Assembly: GCA_000697355.1 (NCBI GenBank) | Contig: JNEN01001207.1 | Coordinates: forward strand, 310,001 to 374,000 | Direction of reading: 5' to 3' | DNA: 64,000 nucleotides | Origin: Syncephalastrum monosporum B8922 | Taxonomy: Eukaryota > Mucoromycota > Mucoromycetes > Mucorales > Syncephalastraceae | In this document: in pieces, positions 32,337-43,500 of the stretch | How positions within the stretch are numbered: the stretch's first letter is position 1 | How the letters are laid out: each line of letters starts with the position of its first letter | Notes under the pieces: generated by a model | Database searches by the model: none | The model's input: only the letters and a program-made list of their open reading frames with translations | What the model was told of the DNA's origin: nothing | Program-made: the position numbers and the translations under genes

Positions 32337-33395
32337 GGAGGAAAGAGCTGCGGCTGTCTCTGAGAACAATAACGACAAGCAAATAACTATGGCGTGCTCG
32401 CAATCAAATGGCAACACCGCTCATGCAGAAATTGCGCGGATATACTTTGATTAAAACAAAGTTTTTTGATATGCAGAGCCAAAAGAGAGAGGTTAAAGAG
32501 CAGATGACCAGACGCCCACCGACGCTTTTCAATAAGACCTATTAAAGACTGTATGTACGACTTCGAACCAGGACAACATTAGACTGAGCACACTTGACAG
32601 TTGTAGCCATATAGACAAGGCGACGAGGTCGACTAGTTAGAGGAGTCATGTGTTATTTACTGTAGCAAGAAGCCCTTGGCCTTTTATGCGATGATCCCAA
32701 TTATCTCAGTGTCCTGGCTAGAAATAGCGGAAATTACCTATTTTTCGCTCGTGCCGTGTGACACAGGGAAACATTGGGAAGTGGGTAAGATCAGGTGCCA
32801 TATTTGTAGTGCTGCGGCCGGCGTGTTTAGGTCGCGTAGAGCTGGTAATTGGAACACTGCAACTTATGAAAGCACTTTCAAAACCAAGTTCGAACTTGGT
32901 AAGCAATGACCATTTAGAAAAACATTGCATAATTTGCCCACTAACTATTCCATTTGATAAGGGCATGATGGTTAGTGTTGGGTTCGACACGGTTGATAGC
33001 AATGCTCAATTCAATAAGAGCACAAGCTTAGCCCTCCGCAGCAAAAACTAATGCGCCTCCCACAAGTGTAGATTTACTTGGTAATCGCGATCAGCCTCAA
33101 CATGTGTGAGAAATACGTACTTATCTTTGCCATTGTATGTCCTTGTGCAGAAGAGCAATTTGTTCAAGTTGCCAATTAACGCGACCCTTCAACAATATGC
33201 ACGAAATAACGTATAATCATCAAAGATCCGGGACTCCACAAACTACAATGGCTAAATAGGAACACAGCACAGGACCTAATCTCTATTTCTCTATATTAAT
33301 TGCTGCTTACCCAGATGTTTCACATATAGTCGGTACATATCTGCAGAGATAGCAAATCACTAACTTTTGTATTATATTCTAAGAAAGTATGATAT
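32337..33395. other. Intergenic region with an 18-bp palindrome
   Basis: This lies between the 5' end of the OPT transporter and the 3' end of the SET/MYND gene. It contains short frames without known motifs. The segment at about 32680-33010 has a perfect palindrome at 32882-32899. No transposon ends or target-site duplications were seen. Confidence 0.4.
32882..32899. repeat. Perfect 18-bp palindrome
   Basis: The sequence accaagttcgaacttggt reads the same on both strands. Preceding bases (gaaagcactttc) form another short, imperfect dyad. Such a site could bind a homodimeric factor or be the remnant of a mobile element end. It is about 550 bp upstream of the OPT transporter start. Confidence 0.75.
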
Positions 33396-35193
33396 CTAAA
33401 CACGTGTCATTAATCGTTGAGCCAACTTGGTCTTGGGATGATCCTTGCCAAACACGATGGACCTAACACGGATCGTGTTGGCGAACGCAGTCTGGGCTTC
33501 CTTTTTCCACCGCTTCACAAGAGGACTAGCACCAGCCGCTTGATATTTGGCCGCCATCAAATCACACATCTCGCCGAGGTTCTGCCAAAAGTCACTGACC
33601 TCGGGGGTGTTTTTAGGCAAGTTCTGACGCGCATTCTGTTCCATAAACTCAAGAATGGTCTTGTTGACGTTGATCGCGCCTGAGAGATCCTGCTCATGCC
33701 GCAGACAGTTCATCAAAGGAATCGAAGCGTTCAGACGCACTGCATTTTGAGGGTGCAGGTCGCCAGGTTTGACGTCCTTTTGAGCGAGGGGTTCGAGTTT
33801 GGCGCGTGCACGGCGGTAATTGCGTTCGCGCCTGATGGCTTTCATGGCCTCCAGGTATTGCGACTCGGCTTGCTTGACGCGCGATGCCACCTCTTCGGAT
33901 TGGCTGGCGTGGCCACACTTGGCGCACTTGTATTCTGATGCCGGGACGTCTAGTGCACTCTTGCCTTGTACGACGAGATCAATGGGGGCAGGCGGGATGA
34001 CGTAGACATCCTCACCGCATTGATCACACGTTACACTTTGCAGGAAACGGTCGACCGATTCGTCCATGGGGGTCGTGCAGCGCTGGCACTTGCACCAAAA
34101 GTGTTTGCTCCCCAATAAGGTGTTTCGCCGCTCGTCGCGCGGTGCATACACATCAATATAGCTCACTGTCAATTCCTCGCCCTGAGCCACGTCGCGGATA
34201 GTACGAAATGCCAGTTTGCCGTTCTCGGTGCCTACAAATGCGCACGTGGGATTGCACGCGTGGTTGAAAAACATGGCACCCACTGGAAACAGACCCAATG
34301 CCACGTCTGTATTCCGTGCCTCGTTATCGCCCAGCCCATGCGCATTTGAATTGATTCTTGGACAGGTCTCAGCCATCCCTCTCACCAGAACGCATACGAG
34401 TGTACGTACCTGCATGCAAGTGTAATGACCTCATCGACGGGTATCTGTGCCTCTTCAGGAAGTTCCGACAGGAGGCGAGGCGCTACAAATTTGAGAGAGG
34501 TAGAATTTGGGTTACACACCACAGAACAGGAAGAAAAGCAGAAATTTCAGACGTACCTGCTTCACCAAACACTTCAAGGAAGCCCGGGTCTGCTTTGTTA
34601 CGATGGCTGACGAGATCTTCGGTGCACCAGTACGGGGTGGGTGCGCCCGGTACGGGTTCATCCTCTTGACTCCCGTCGCGCGCGCGTCTGGCCAGGAGCA
34701 AAGCAATCAACCGCAAGAAATCGGGCTCAACGTCGGTCGAGCGGGCAATGGCATCCACCTGGGCCATGGCCGAGCAGACCAGCGTATGGGTATCATCGCG
34801 TTGGAGGCAGGTCTGCGAGCAGTAGAATGCTTTCTGACAGTCGGAACACATGAGTTTGGTGGCCAGGGTAGCGAGACACACATGGCACTGTTGGTCCAAG
34901 TAATCGGAGCGCACAACGAAAGCCGTTCCCTTTTCATGGCAGACGGTGGTGCCCTGATCCAGATCTGTGGACGCAACCGCATGACGCCCTTTCGCTTTGT
35001 TGGAGCGTAGCTCGACCGGATAGTCTTTCATGTACTGCGAGTAGTAGGGCCGCAGGGTAGGGGCGGGTTTGGCTGCTGCTTTCTTCTTCTTTTTGTTCTT
35101 TGATGTGGTAGGTGGCGGATTGGCGTCCGATTGACCCGGTTTTTCTTCCGGTGGATGGGAGGTAAGGTTGGCTGTTGTGTCTGCAGCGACCAT
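33396..35193 (-). CDS. SET and MYND domain protein (SMYD-like methyltransferase)
   Basis: This is a predicted protein-lysine methyltransferase using S-adenosylmethionine. Residues 1-60 are disordered with a lysine run (KNKKKKK). The SET N-part begins near VELRSNKAKGRHAVAST. The inserted MYND zinc finger is complete: CHVC, MCSDC, YCSQTC and HTLVC supply the ligands. After two introns the SET core has NHACNPTCAF and GEELTVSYID, followed by the cysteine-rich post-SET (KHFWCKCQRC and a further CDQC/CAKC pair). The C-terminal half is helical and TPR-like, as in SMYD2/3. The second intron ends in AAG. Substrates could be histone or non-histone proteins and cannot be told apart here. The gene is divergent from the Pumilio gene. 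Confidence 0.9.
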
Positions 35194-35837
35194 AGTGTGA
35201 ACAAATAGTTAAAGTGGAAAGAAAGAACGGTCTGGGTGTTGTAGAAAAAAATAGAACAGACTGTGTAAGTCTTCCTTGCGGGCTGTGACGTGCGGATCCG
35301 GGATGCGGTTTTTTGGGATTGCTGAAACCCCTAGTGCATATCTCAAACGCCTTTCCTTTACTGTAGCAACTGAAAATTTGGTCCAAAACATCATTATCGC
35401 TTGCTGCTATGGCGCATTTCCATGGTTGCACATACACACCCTACGTGGTTCTGCTTTGCTCGATGGCGAGTGTATGAGAGGGGGTGGGTATCGAGGGCTG
35501 ATCAAACACATGACATCATTTATGCGGAGTCAGAAAAGTTTTGTTTGCTGAAGCATCCGCCGGGAGAGCGGCTTCGCTGAGAAGCACGGTAATAAATTTT
35601 CTGACGTCTAGGAGAAATTGGGCAAAATGGCAGGCGGGACTGGGAAGTGCAGGTGGGACTGGGTTGGGCGGAGGGGGCGCATGGGCGCTCTCTTACTTTC
35701 AGCGTCGCCTCGTTTGTCTGCTTTATAAACCTTCTTTTTTTTTTCTGCTGCAGCAACATTGCGCTCGCCTGTATATATCTTCACGCCTAACTGCGCGTAT
35801 ATATACTCTCTGGAATCGATCGTAGCCATCTCTCGAG
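35194..35837. promoter_or_regulatory. Divergent intergenic region (SMYD-like / Pumilio)
   Basis: This 640-bp gap holds GC-rich sequence at about 35610-35700, a T-run near 35735 and a TATATA-containing stretch at 35790-35810 that may be the Pumilio core promoter. No credible gene was seen. Confidence 0.45.
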
Positions 35838-36802
35838 ATGATGCCACAGCACTCCATGTCCCCGAGTGCTCACAAATCTGACCTCCATCAGCCCAAAGCG
35901 AAGAATCAGCCCCAGGGTCAGGTAAGTCTATGATCTGTTTGCTCTTTTTTTTTCCGGCCCCCTTCTTTTGAGGCCATTCAGCGCTGTGCATTGGCGTGCC
36001 TCACGCTGGGTAGCTCACCAGAAAGAGAGAGAGAGTGTGTGTGTGTGTGCGTGCGTGAGACGGGTGTCATATTAGGGGAGATGGGTTGTAAGGCTCTTCG
36101 CGCGTGTAACACTAACGGGTTTATATTGTATTATTATAGCTGGCCGCGCTTCTTCACGGCAAGCTCGACTATGACTATGATTTCCTGGGATCACCTGATG
36201 GGACCGATATCCTGGCGTCCGACGACTCGTACAACCGTTCTTCGAGCGCACCGCCCATGAACGTCTTGGCACAGCGTTCGAATAACAACCTGGAGCGCAT
36301 CAACCCTTCTGATCCACGCTCGTCCAACCACCGTCACCCCCAGCAACAGCATCCTCAGCAACAAGCTGGCGCCCGTGACCCGCGCTTCCCTCCCTTCGAC
36401 CCGGGCCAGTCCTGGCAGCTCTGGGGCGACGGTGCCCAAAGCGATACCAACGGTCCTGGTGGTAATGCGATCTGAGTCTATTATCAGTCATCCCCCCTCT
36501 CATCCTTATATCGATCGCCCTTTTTTCTCGTATTAGGTCTCATGTCTCCGCAAGATCCCGCCTCGGGCTATGGCCGACGTGTGACCAAGCATACTGCCGC
36601 CAAGTCGGTCGATGCGAATGATCTGACTGGCAATAGTGGCAGCAGTGGCAGCAATAGTAATGCCCGCCGTGGAAAAAATCTCGTTGATCTAATACAGGAG
36701 GTAAGGGGATGGCACCCACCCGATATACATATAAAAAAACAGAGGATCCCAACTCACAGTTGCAAAAAGGATTTCCCGAGAACGCCATCGCCATTTTTTG
36801 CC

Positions 36803-36838
<36 letters not shown>

Positions 36839-39413
36839 CAACAACAGCAGCATCAACAGCAGCACCAGCAACAACAGCAACAAGGTCGCTCGCGCACTGC
36901 CGGTGCTGCTGCAGCTGGGGGGATTTTCCCCGATGATTTGGGCAGCGTGTCCAATGGTGATCTACATGCGTTGCAGAAGCAATACCGTGAGCAGCTGAAC
37001 GCCCTCGACAACGACGCTCGGTTCTCCAGTACTCGGCCGCCCTTTGAGTCCGCGGGATCGTCATCGTCGAGACCAGGTCGCTCAATGGAAGAAACGCATG
37101 CCGATCAGCTGCCTTCGCTCCTGCAAATGTCGATGGAGCCCGATGCCAAACCTTATGGCGTCCAAGCCGCTTCACGTATCAACGCACTTCGCACGCTGTC
37201 GCCGCAGCTCCCGCAGAACTTCTCGACTCCACCTCCGGCCCGGTCCAACTCGACCCCGCCCGGGCGCCACATGGGTGCCTACGGTGAGGATTTCTCAAGC
37301 CTCGGCGATGATGAAATGATTGCGCGCCAGTTTGCTGCGTTGGGTCTCCGTGGAAAGGTAAAGCGGGATTGTACGACCTCGAGCGTCGTTTCTCATGCCG
37401 TGTTTTCCTGTAGCCGGACGAAATGAGTATGGCTCAGCAGGCACGCTTGCTGCATCAGCAGTCGCTTCGTCTGCAGCAACAGACCCCTGGCTCCAGTGGC
37501 CCTCAGAGCCCATATACCGGCCAGTTGGATAGCCCGCTCCTCTATGGCGGTGGCACTGGCTTCTCCCAGGTGGGAAGCCAGTCCGCTTATGCAGCGCGGG
37601 ACTACACCAGCGACCTCGGCTCAGACGGCCAGGGTCCTTCGCGCGAGTCCCTTCTCGACGGACGCTGGACGCCTAGCTGGCAGCAAGGTAATTGAATACG
37701 CGTATCTTGCGTGCGTACATCCTCACTCTATATATTCTAGGCTCGGCATTGGGGTCGCCCGGAAGTCTGCTTGAAGGACCGAACGGATACCCGGATCCAC
37801 ACATGGCAGACAACGACAAGAAGCTGCGTGCATTGCAGATGCAGCAGCAGCAACTGCTGATTCAACAACAACAGCAGCAGCTCATGGCCGCTCGACAGCA
37901 ACTCCTTCTTCAGCAGCAGATGCATGCGCTCGGCTCGCACAACCTTGCCCATCCGCGTCACCTGGCACAGGAGCCCGTGCGTTCGCAGGACATTGCTCTC
38001 AGCATTCGTAGCCCTCTTCTTGAGGAATTTAGAAACTCGAAGAGCAAGAAATACGAGCTCAAGGTAAAAAGAGAAAAAAAACTCGGCCCTACTAGGGAAG
38101 GAAGACAGGATCTTAATTTCTTTTGGCTTTTAATCAGGATATCGCGGGCCACATTGTCGAGTTCAGCGGCGATCAGCATGGTTCCCGATTCATTCAGCAA
38201 AAGCTCGAGACAGCCAACAGCGAGGAGAAGCAGATGGTGTTTGAGGAAGTGCTGCCGAATGCGCTACAGCTGATGACGGATGTGTTTGGCAATTATGTGC
38301 TCCAAAAATTCTTTGAGCACGGCAACCAAGCGCAAAAGACGATCCTGGCCAAGCAGATGGAAGGACACGTGCTCTCGTTGTCCCTGCAGATGTACGGCTG
38401 CCGCGTTGTACAAAAGGTTTGTCAAACATATATTATAAATGGATGGTCTGCTCATACTATGATTTAGGCGCTGGAGCATGTTTTGACGGAACAACAAGCT
38501 CGTCTCGTGGGCGAACTCGATGGGTGTGTCTTGAAGTGCATCAAGGATCAGAACGGCAACCATGTCATCCAGAAGGTAACCTTTTCATAGCGAATGGACG
38601 AAAGCAGATCTGACCTTTTTCTTTTCTAGGCCATTGAGCGTGTTCCTGCGCAACATATCCAATTTATCATTGACGCATTCCACGGTCAGGTGTATAACCT
38701 GGCAACGCATCCCTATGGTTGCCGAGTTATCCAGCGCATGTTTGAGCACTGTACTGAATTCCAAACGGTAAGGGCAATGGAAAGACAAAGAGCGAAAACA
38801 CCCACACGGCTCCAGGGACCTTTGTTGGATGAGCTTCACCGATGCACGAGCCAACTCGTCCAAGACCAATATGGCAACTATGTCATTCAACATATCCTGG
38901 AGCGCGGTCGACCCGAGGACAAATCGGTTATTATTGAAAAAATCCATGGTCAGGTGTTGCAGCTCAGCAAGCACAAATTCGCGAGCAACGTCGTCGAGAA
39001 ATGCGTCGACTATGGCAGCAAAGAGGACCGTCAGATTTTGATTGAAGAGGTGCTTCAGACCCGACCTGACGGGTAAGTGGGTTGCAGTGAGGGATGCCAG
39101 AAGCTCAAGTTTTTTTGTCTTTGTTTCTCTTCACCAGATCGTGCCCACTCGTGACAATGATGAAAGACCAGTATGCCAACTACGTTGTGCAAAAGATGCT
39201 GGACGTTGTAGATGAAAACCAACGCGGCCGACTCGTGGGCAAGATCAAACCGCATATGCAGTCCCTGAAGCGATTCACGTACGGCCGCCACCTCTTACTG
39301 AGTACGTATCATCTATGAACCGCAGAAAAAGATGATTAACTCCCATTGCAGAAGTCGAAAAGCTACTTCCGCTGGTGAACGGCGAGAATGAGGCTGAGAC
39401 CCAAGAGTCGTAA
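35838..39413 (+). CDS. Pumilio (PUF) RNA-binding protein
   Basis: This is a post-transcriptional repressor that binds mRNA 3' UTRs. The N-terminal two thirds are disordered and rich in Gln, Ser and Pro, with a long poly-Gln run at about 36807-36885 and a second Gln-rich stretch at 37840-37925. The C-terminal Pumilio homology domain starts near [20 protein letters not shown]. It has eight repeats with RNA-contact helices SRFIQ, NYVLQ, CRVVQ, NHVIQ, CRVIQ, NYVIQ, SNVVE and NYVVQ, the same base-contact code as animal Pumilio. More than ten introns split the gene, several between individual PUF repeats. Expected targets carry UGUANAUA. It is closer to Pumilio/Puf3-type proteins than to Puf6 or Nop9. 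Confidence 0.94.
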
Positions 39414-39552
39414 ATATGCTGTTTTGTATATAGACACAAACCCCCTATTTTTGTGGTGGAAAGAGGTGGACTGTACAGTGCTGAATAATTCGTAACTCTT
39501 CCAGATGTACATTCTATGAACATATTGAAAAAAGAAACCATTTTATATTTTT

Positions 39553-41184
39553 CTACATCATCACTGCGTATTTCTCTGCGCCCGAGGGCCACAGGGCCTC
39601 CAAATCCAGCTTGGGGTGGGATTGTTCCCTAATAGATTGCGCGTTTTGCTCGTCCTCGAGGAGCTTCGTCGACTCGGAAAATGTGGCGATTGCATGCGCT
39701 AGACCACGGGCGTGGAGCAAGAACGCCTCGGTATTCAGGTTGTCAATGTTGTCACAATGCTGGTGGTAGCATGCATCATAAGGTTCACCCGCCTTGCCAC
39801 CGTATTTCGCCGCTTGCTCTTCGGTCTTGGCGACTTCAGCGCCGGTAAAAAGACCTCCGGAAGGAATACCCACGTTCTACAAAGCATGATGGAATTGAGT
39901 TTGAGGTCACATTGCCTTGGATTTGAAACACCTACAATGAATGGGCCATAGTCACTTCGGCCATCAAATTCCGAGGGGTCTGACGACTCGCCCTTGCTGG
40001 CAAAGTAGTCCTGGAAAAGCTTTTCAATGGCGCCCGAGCCAGCCGGCCCCTTGATCGCACTGTCGGAGCCATCGCCATCGTAGATACCGTTGTAGTAATT
40101 GGGACTGGCAATCATGTCAAAGTTGAGATAGAGCGCAATCTTCTTGCGCTCCTCTTCTGAGAGGTTCTCCACGTAATGCTTTGCACCCAAGAGGCCATAC
40201 TCCTCGGCGGTCCACCAGCAGAAGCGAACCGCATTGTTGGGCTCCGTGCGACTGACGAGGTGGGCGAGCTCCAGAAGCGCGGCGGTGCCTGAACCGTTAT
40301 CGTTGATACCTGGGCCGGCTGCGACACTATCTGAATGGGCACCAATCACAATAACGTTCTCCGGGTTGCCGGACTTGGTTTGAGCAATGACGTTGTAGGT
40401 GCGACGTTCTTCGCGCAACTCGACAATGGCCGCATACACCTGGACGTCGCCTTGTTGGAGGAGGCTGAGAAGATATTGGCCGTCCTCGTCCGACAGACCG
40501 GCGGTGGGAGCGCCCTCGGGGAAGTCCTGGCCGAGTGTGCCCGACAAAGGGCCTTTGTCGTTGTTATAAATCAACACAGCGCTAGCACCCACTACGCCGC
40601 CGGCATACGCCTTTTGGCCGAATGCACACTCGCCGCGTTCGACGAGAATGACCTTGCCGTTAGCGTTGTCGGGGTACTCTGCAGCATCACAGCCATGGCC
40701 CTGAATATGAAGCAAAGGCGCTTCAATGCCATCGACAGGCGTGCTCGTCGTGAACGTCATGAGTTTCAGCGACGACAGAGGCTTCCCGCCGAGAACGCTT
40801 GCTTCTGCCTTGACCGTCTCGGTGTAGTTCAGGTACATGGCTGCCATTATGCCAAAAAGAGTCAGTTACATTGGTTGGGCTGCCATGGCAACCGAACTTA
40901 CGTTCAAAATAGGTATCGTATCCATGCTCCGTCGTCCATTCGTGAATGTACTCGAGCGTGGCATTGTGTCCGGGCGAGCTGAACACTCGCGTGCCATCGT
41001 GCTCGTCGGCGATTTTCTGAAGTTGGCGCGAATGACGCACGAGACCCTCCACCGACAAACCCGACTGCAGACGCTCGGACAGACTGCTACTGTACGAGGC
41101 CTGGAAGGTGGTCTGACGACCCGCGTCTGCGCTTGCAGATACAGCGGAGAGAGCAAGTAAGATCGACGCAGAGAGCCAGCGCAT
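39553..41184 (-). CDS. Secreted or vacuolar M28 aminopeptidase with PA domain
   Basis: This zinc exopeptidase resembles fungal leucine aminopeptidases and yeast vacuolar aminopeptidase Y (Ape3). A signal peptide is visible (MRWLSASILLALSAVSASA), followed by a propeptide-like region. A PA (protease-associated) insert follows (KVILVERGECAFGQKAYAGG to VLIYNND). The M28 catalytic core has zinc ligands and catalytic residues in IGAHSDSV, GINDNGSG, WTAEEYGLLG, LNFDM and CYHQHCDN. Several N-glycosylation sites (NATL, NYTE) fit the secretory route. Two introns are seen, at about 40900-40850 and 39930-39880. Extracellular versus vacuolar location cannot be decided from sequence. Confidence 0.93.
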
Positions 41185-43500
41185 ATGTAAGAAACAAAAG
41201 AAGAAAAAAGATAGAAGAAACGTATATGATCTGAATGCCCGCGCTCCCGGATAACGTATGCAATCGTTATCTCATTGGGTAAACATGACCCCGATCGAGA
41301 TGTACGCGACATACCAGCATGAAAGCACGCCACCCCTTAATTGTCTCATGCAAACACCTGCATATGTCATTCCACTCATGCAGTCAACCAGAGATCCATT
41401 ACACCACCGGCTGAAATACAGCATCATCTCTTTATCTATACTCTCACTTTTCTCTTTTTTTTTGTTCAAGACAAAAAATTTGTCGATGAGGATTACATCA
41501 TAAAAGAATGTAAAAGGTATCTCGCTTTTTTGAAGAGCTTCAATACAGTTAAATGGGCAAGAGCAATAAACTTAAGGAGAGACTGTGGCAGCACAGGCAG
41601 TAATCACCAGGAGAAGGCAGCATCATCGAGAGCAGGGTTTGATTATGAGGATCAGCTGCTATAGTGTTGAGCCTTGGTTCCTGGATGACAGGTCATCCCC
41701 GTTCTTCACCGACTATTCGGATCATTCATGCGTGCGGGACTGTCATACTGATGTTGTTCTGCCACCCTATTAACCAATTAAGAGCTGCCCTCATGGGCCA
41801 ACCACCACCACCACCTATGAAGGGCCTGGCTTGGCAAGTATCGTAGCTTTACGGACAGCTGTCGCCCGCCAAGAATAACATAATAAGATCAAGCCCATAG
41901 AGTCAAGGTGTTGACCTGTCCTCGTCCGTGCACAGTCCCGCAACTGGGTTGACTTTTTTCAAATATTGTCCCTAAGAAAGTATTCTTCACATATATTAAA
42001 AAAAGCATGAGCTACCGGCTAGGAGAATTACGGCATTTCCTTTTTGACCAGGAGATTGACCGCAAAATGAAACGTATACGAAGATGTATAAAGTGTATAC
42101 AGATACGTATGTGAAGTTGCCACGATCCTTCGATTTTTTGCACTGAGATCCGTATACTGTAGCCCGTCATACTGTATATATGCAAGATGCATAGCCCTTT
42201 GCTCACAGGGGCTGCTTCCCACAAATCATTTTCACCGAGCCACAACATGGTACCAAGTATTTTCAGCAGGCATGCTTGAAACAGGCAATTTTGGAGCCCA
42301 GCAGCAGAAACTATATGCATAGACTTCATTTCCCCCAATGTATTGACTGTGTCTGCTAATATTGCTACTGGATATACATAGCGTCGTCTACTCGGATTTC
42401 GGTAAAGTTCATATATTTAGACCATTTCAAAGCTGAATAGTCACGTAGCAAACACTCGTATCAGATGTTCAAGCCCGACACCATGCGGGAGTATTTTATG
42501 AGAATCAACTGCATAATTTTGAAGTTCTTAATGTGTGAGGCTTCATCTACATTATGGCGCCTATTGGCCTACAGGTTGATTAACTTCAGCTTCTCCTTTA
42601 CAGAGTATCTCTATTATACTCTTGACAGATGAGCGTGTGACCGAAGTTCAATATCTTCATCTTCTACAATAAGAGCAACAGTCGACGAAGATAACTGTAC
42701 TCGACCTTTTGTCATTACAAAACGTAGCAAATATCCACATGAATTCAGAAGTCTCAGGCAACATCGTCCCCATGTAGTTCACATGTGCACGTGGTACCAC
42801 GTCGAAAAAGAAGTGGACAAAATACACCCGGTCGCGTAATTTGTAATGGGCCCCATCATATTTCGTCTATCTGTGTGTATTACAGAAGATACCTGATGAA
42901 ACAAGGAACTAATTCTCCCTTAGAGTGTTGGTATATGACAAAACATCGGTCTTGTGACACTAGGACTCCTCCATGACATTCAACGACTCAGACAACGGTA
43001 CCCATAAAGCTAAACGATCGCGCATGCGTCGCCTAGCAACATTACTGCTATACGTATGCCTAAAGAGATACTGTAGTGTTAAGCATATCTCAGGGCTCTC
43101 AAAGCAGACGGGCGGGGTTGCACTGCGTATGAGCTGCGCATTATTTTTATCACGACACCTCTTTATTGAGTGTTTATATCTCGGCAAATTTTCCATTATA
43201 CACAATGTCAAAAAGGCATAAATGAGATGCATGGACACGTGATAAATAAAAGCAAAACAGGGCTATTGTGCAAGTGGGTATAATGTTGGAAATACGGCCA
43301 ATTGCACAGGCACTCCGTGCCAGTAATGCCCCGCACGTGTGCGACTTATTGCATTAAGAGCAGGCGTCGGTCTTTCATTTTCCCACGTCCTTGTAGCTGT
43401 CAGACTTGTGGTACCTATCGCCTCTCTCCCTTTCCGCTTCACTTTTTCAGCTTTCACTTGTCTTCCACATTTACCACTTTCTTCTCTTTTTCGGACAACA
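41185..43500. other. 2.3-kb intergenic region
   Basis: This is AT-rich sequence between the divergent aminopeptidase and SPX-GDPD genes. Frames of about 60-110 codons are present on both strands but show no motif, no codon pattern like the neighbours and no splice logic. A CT-rich stretch at 43430-43490 precedes the SPX-GDPD start and probably belongs to its 5' UTR or promoter. No tRNA was recognised. Confidence 0.45.

Noticed and set aside
32970..32995. GGGTTCGAC motif resembling a tRNA T-loop
   Set aside because: The flanking bases do not form a 5-bp T-stem, and no anticodon or D arm is found upstream.
36540..37175. Minus-strand frame with poly-Ala/Leu runs
   Set aside because: It is the antisense of the CAG-repeat poly-Gln tract of the Pumilio gene.
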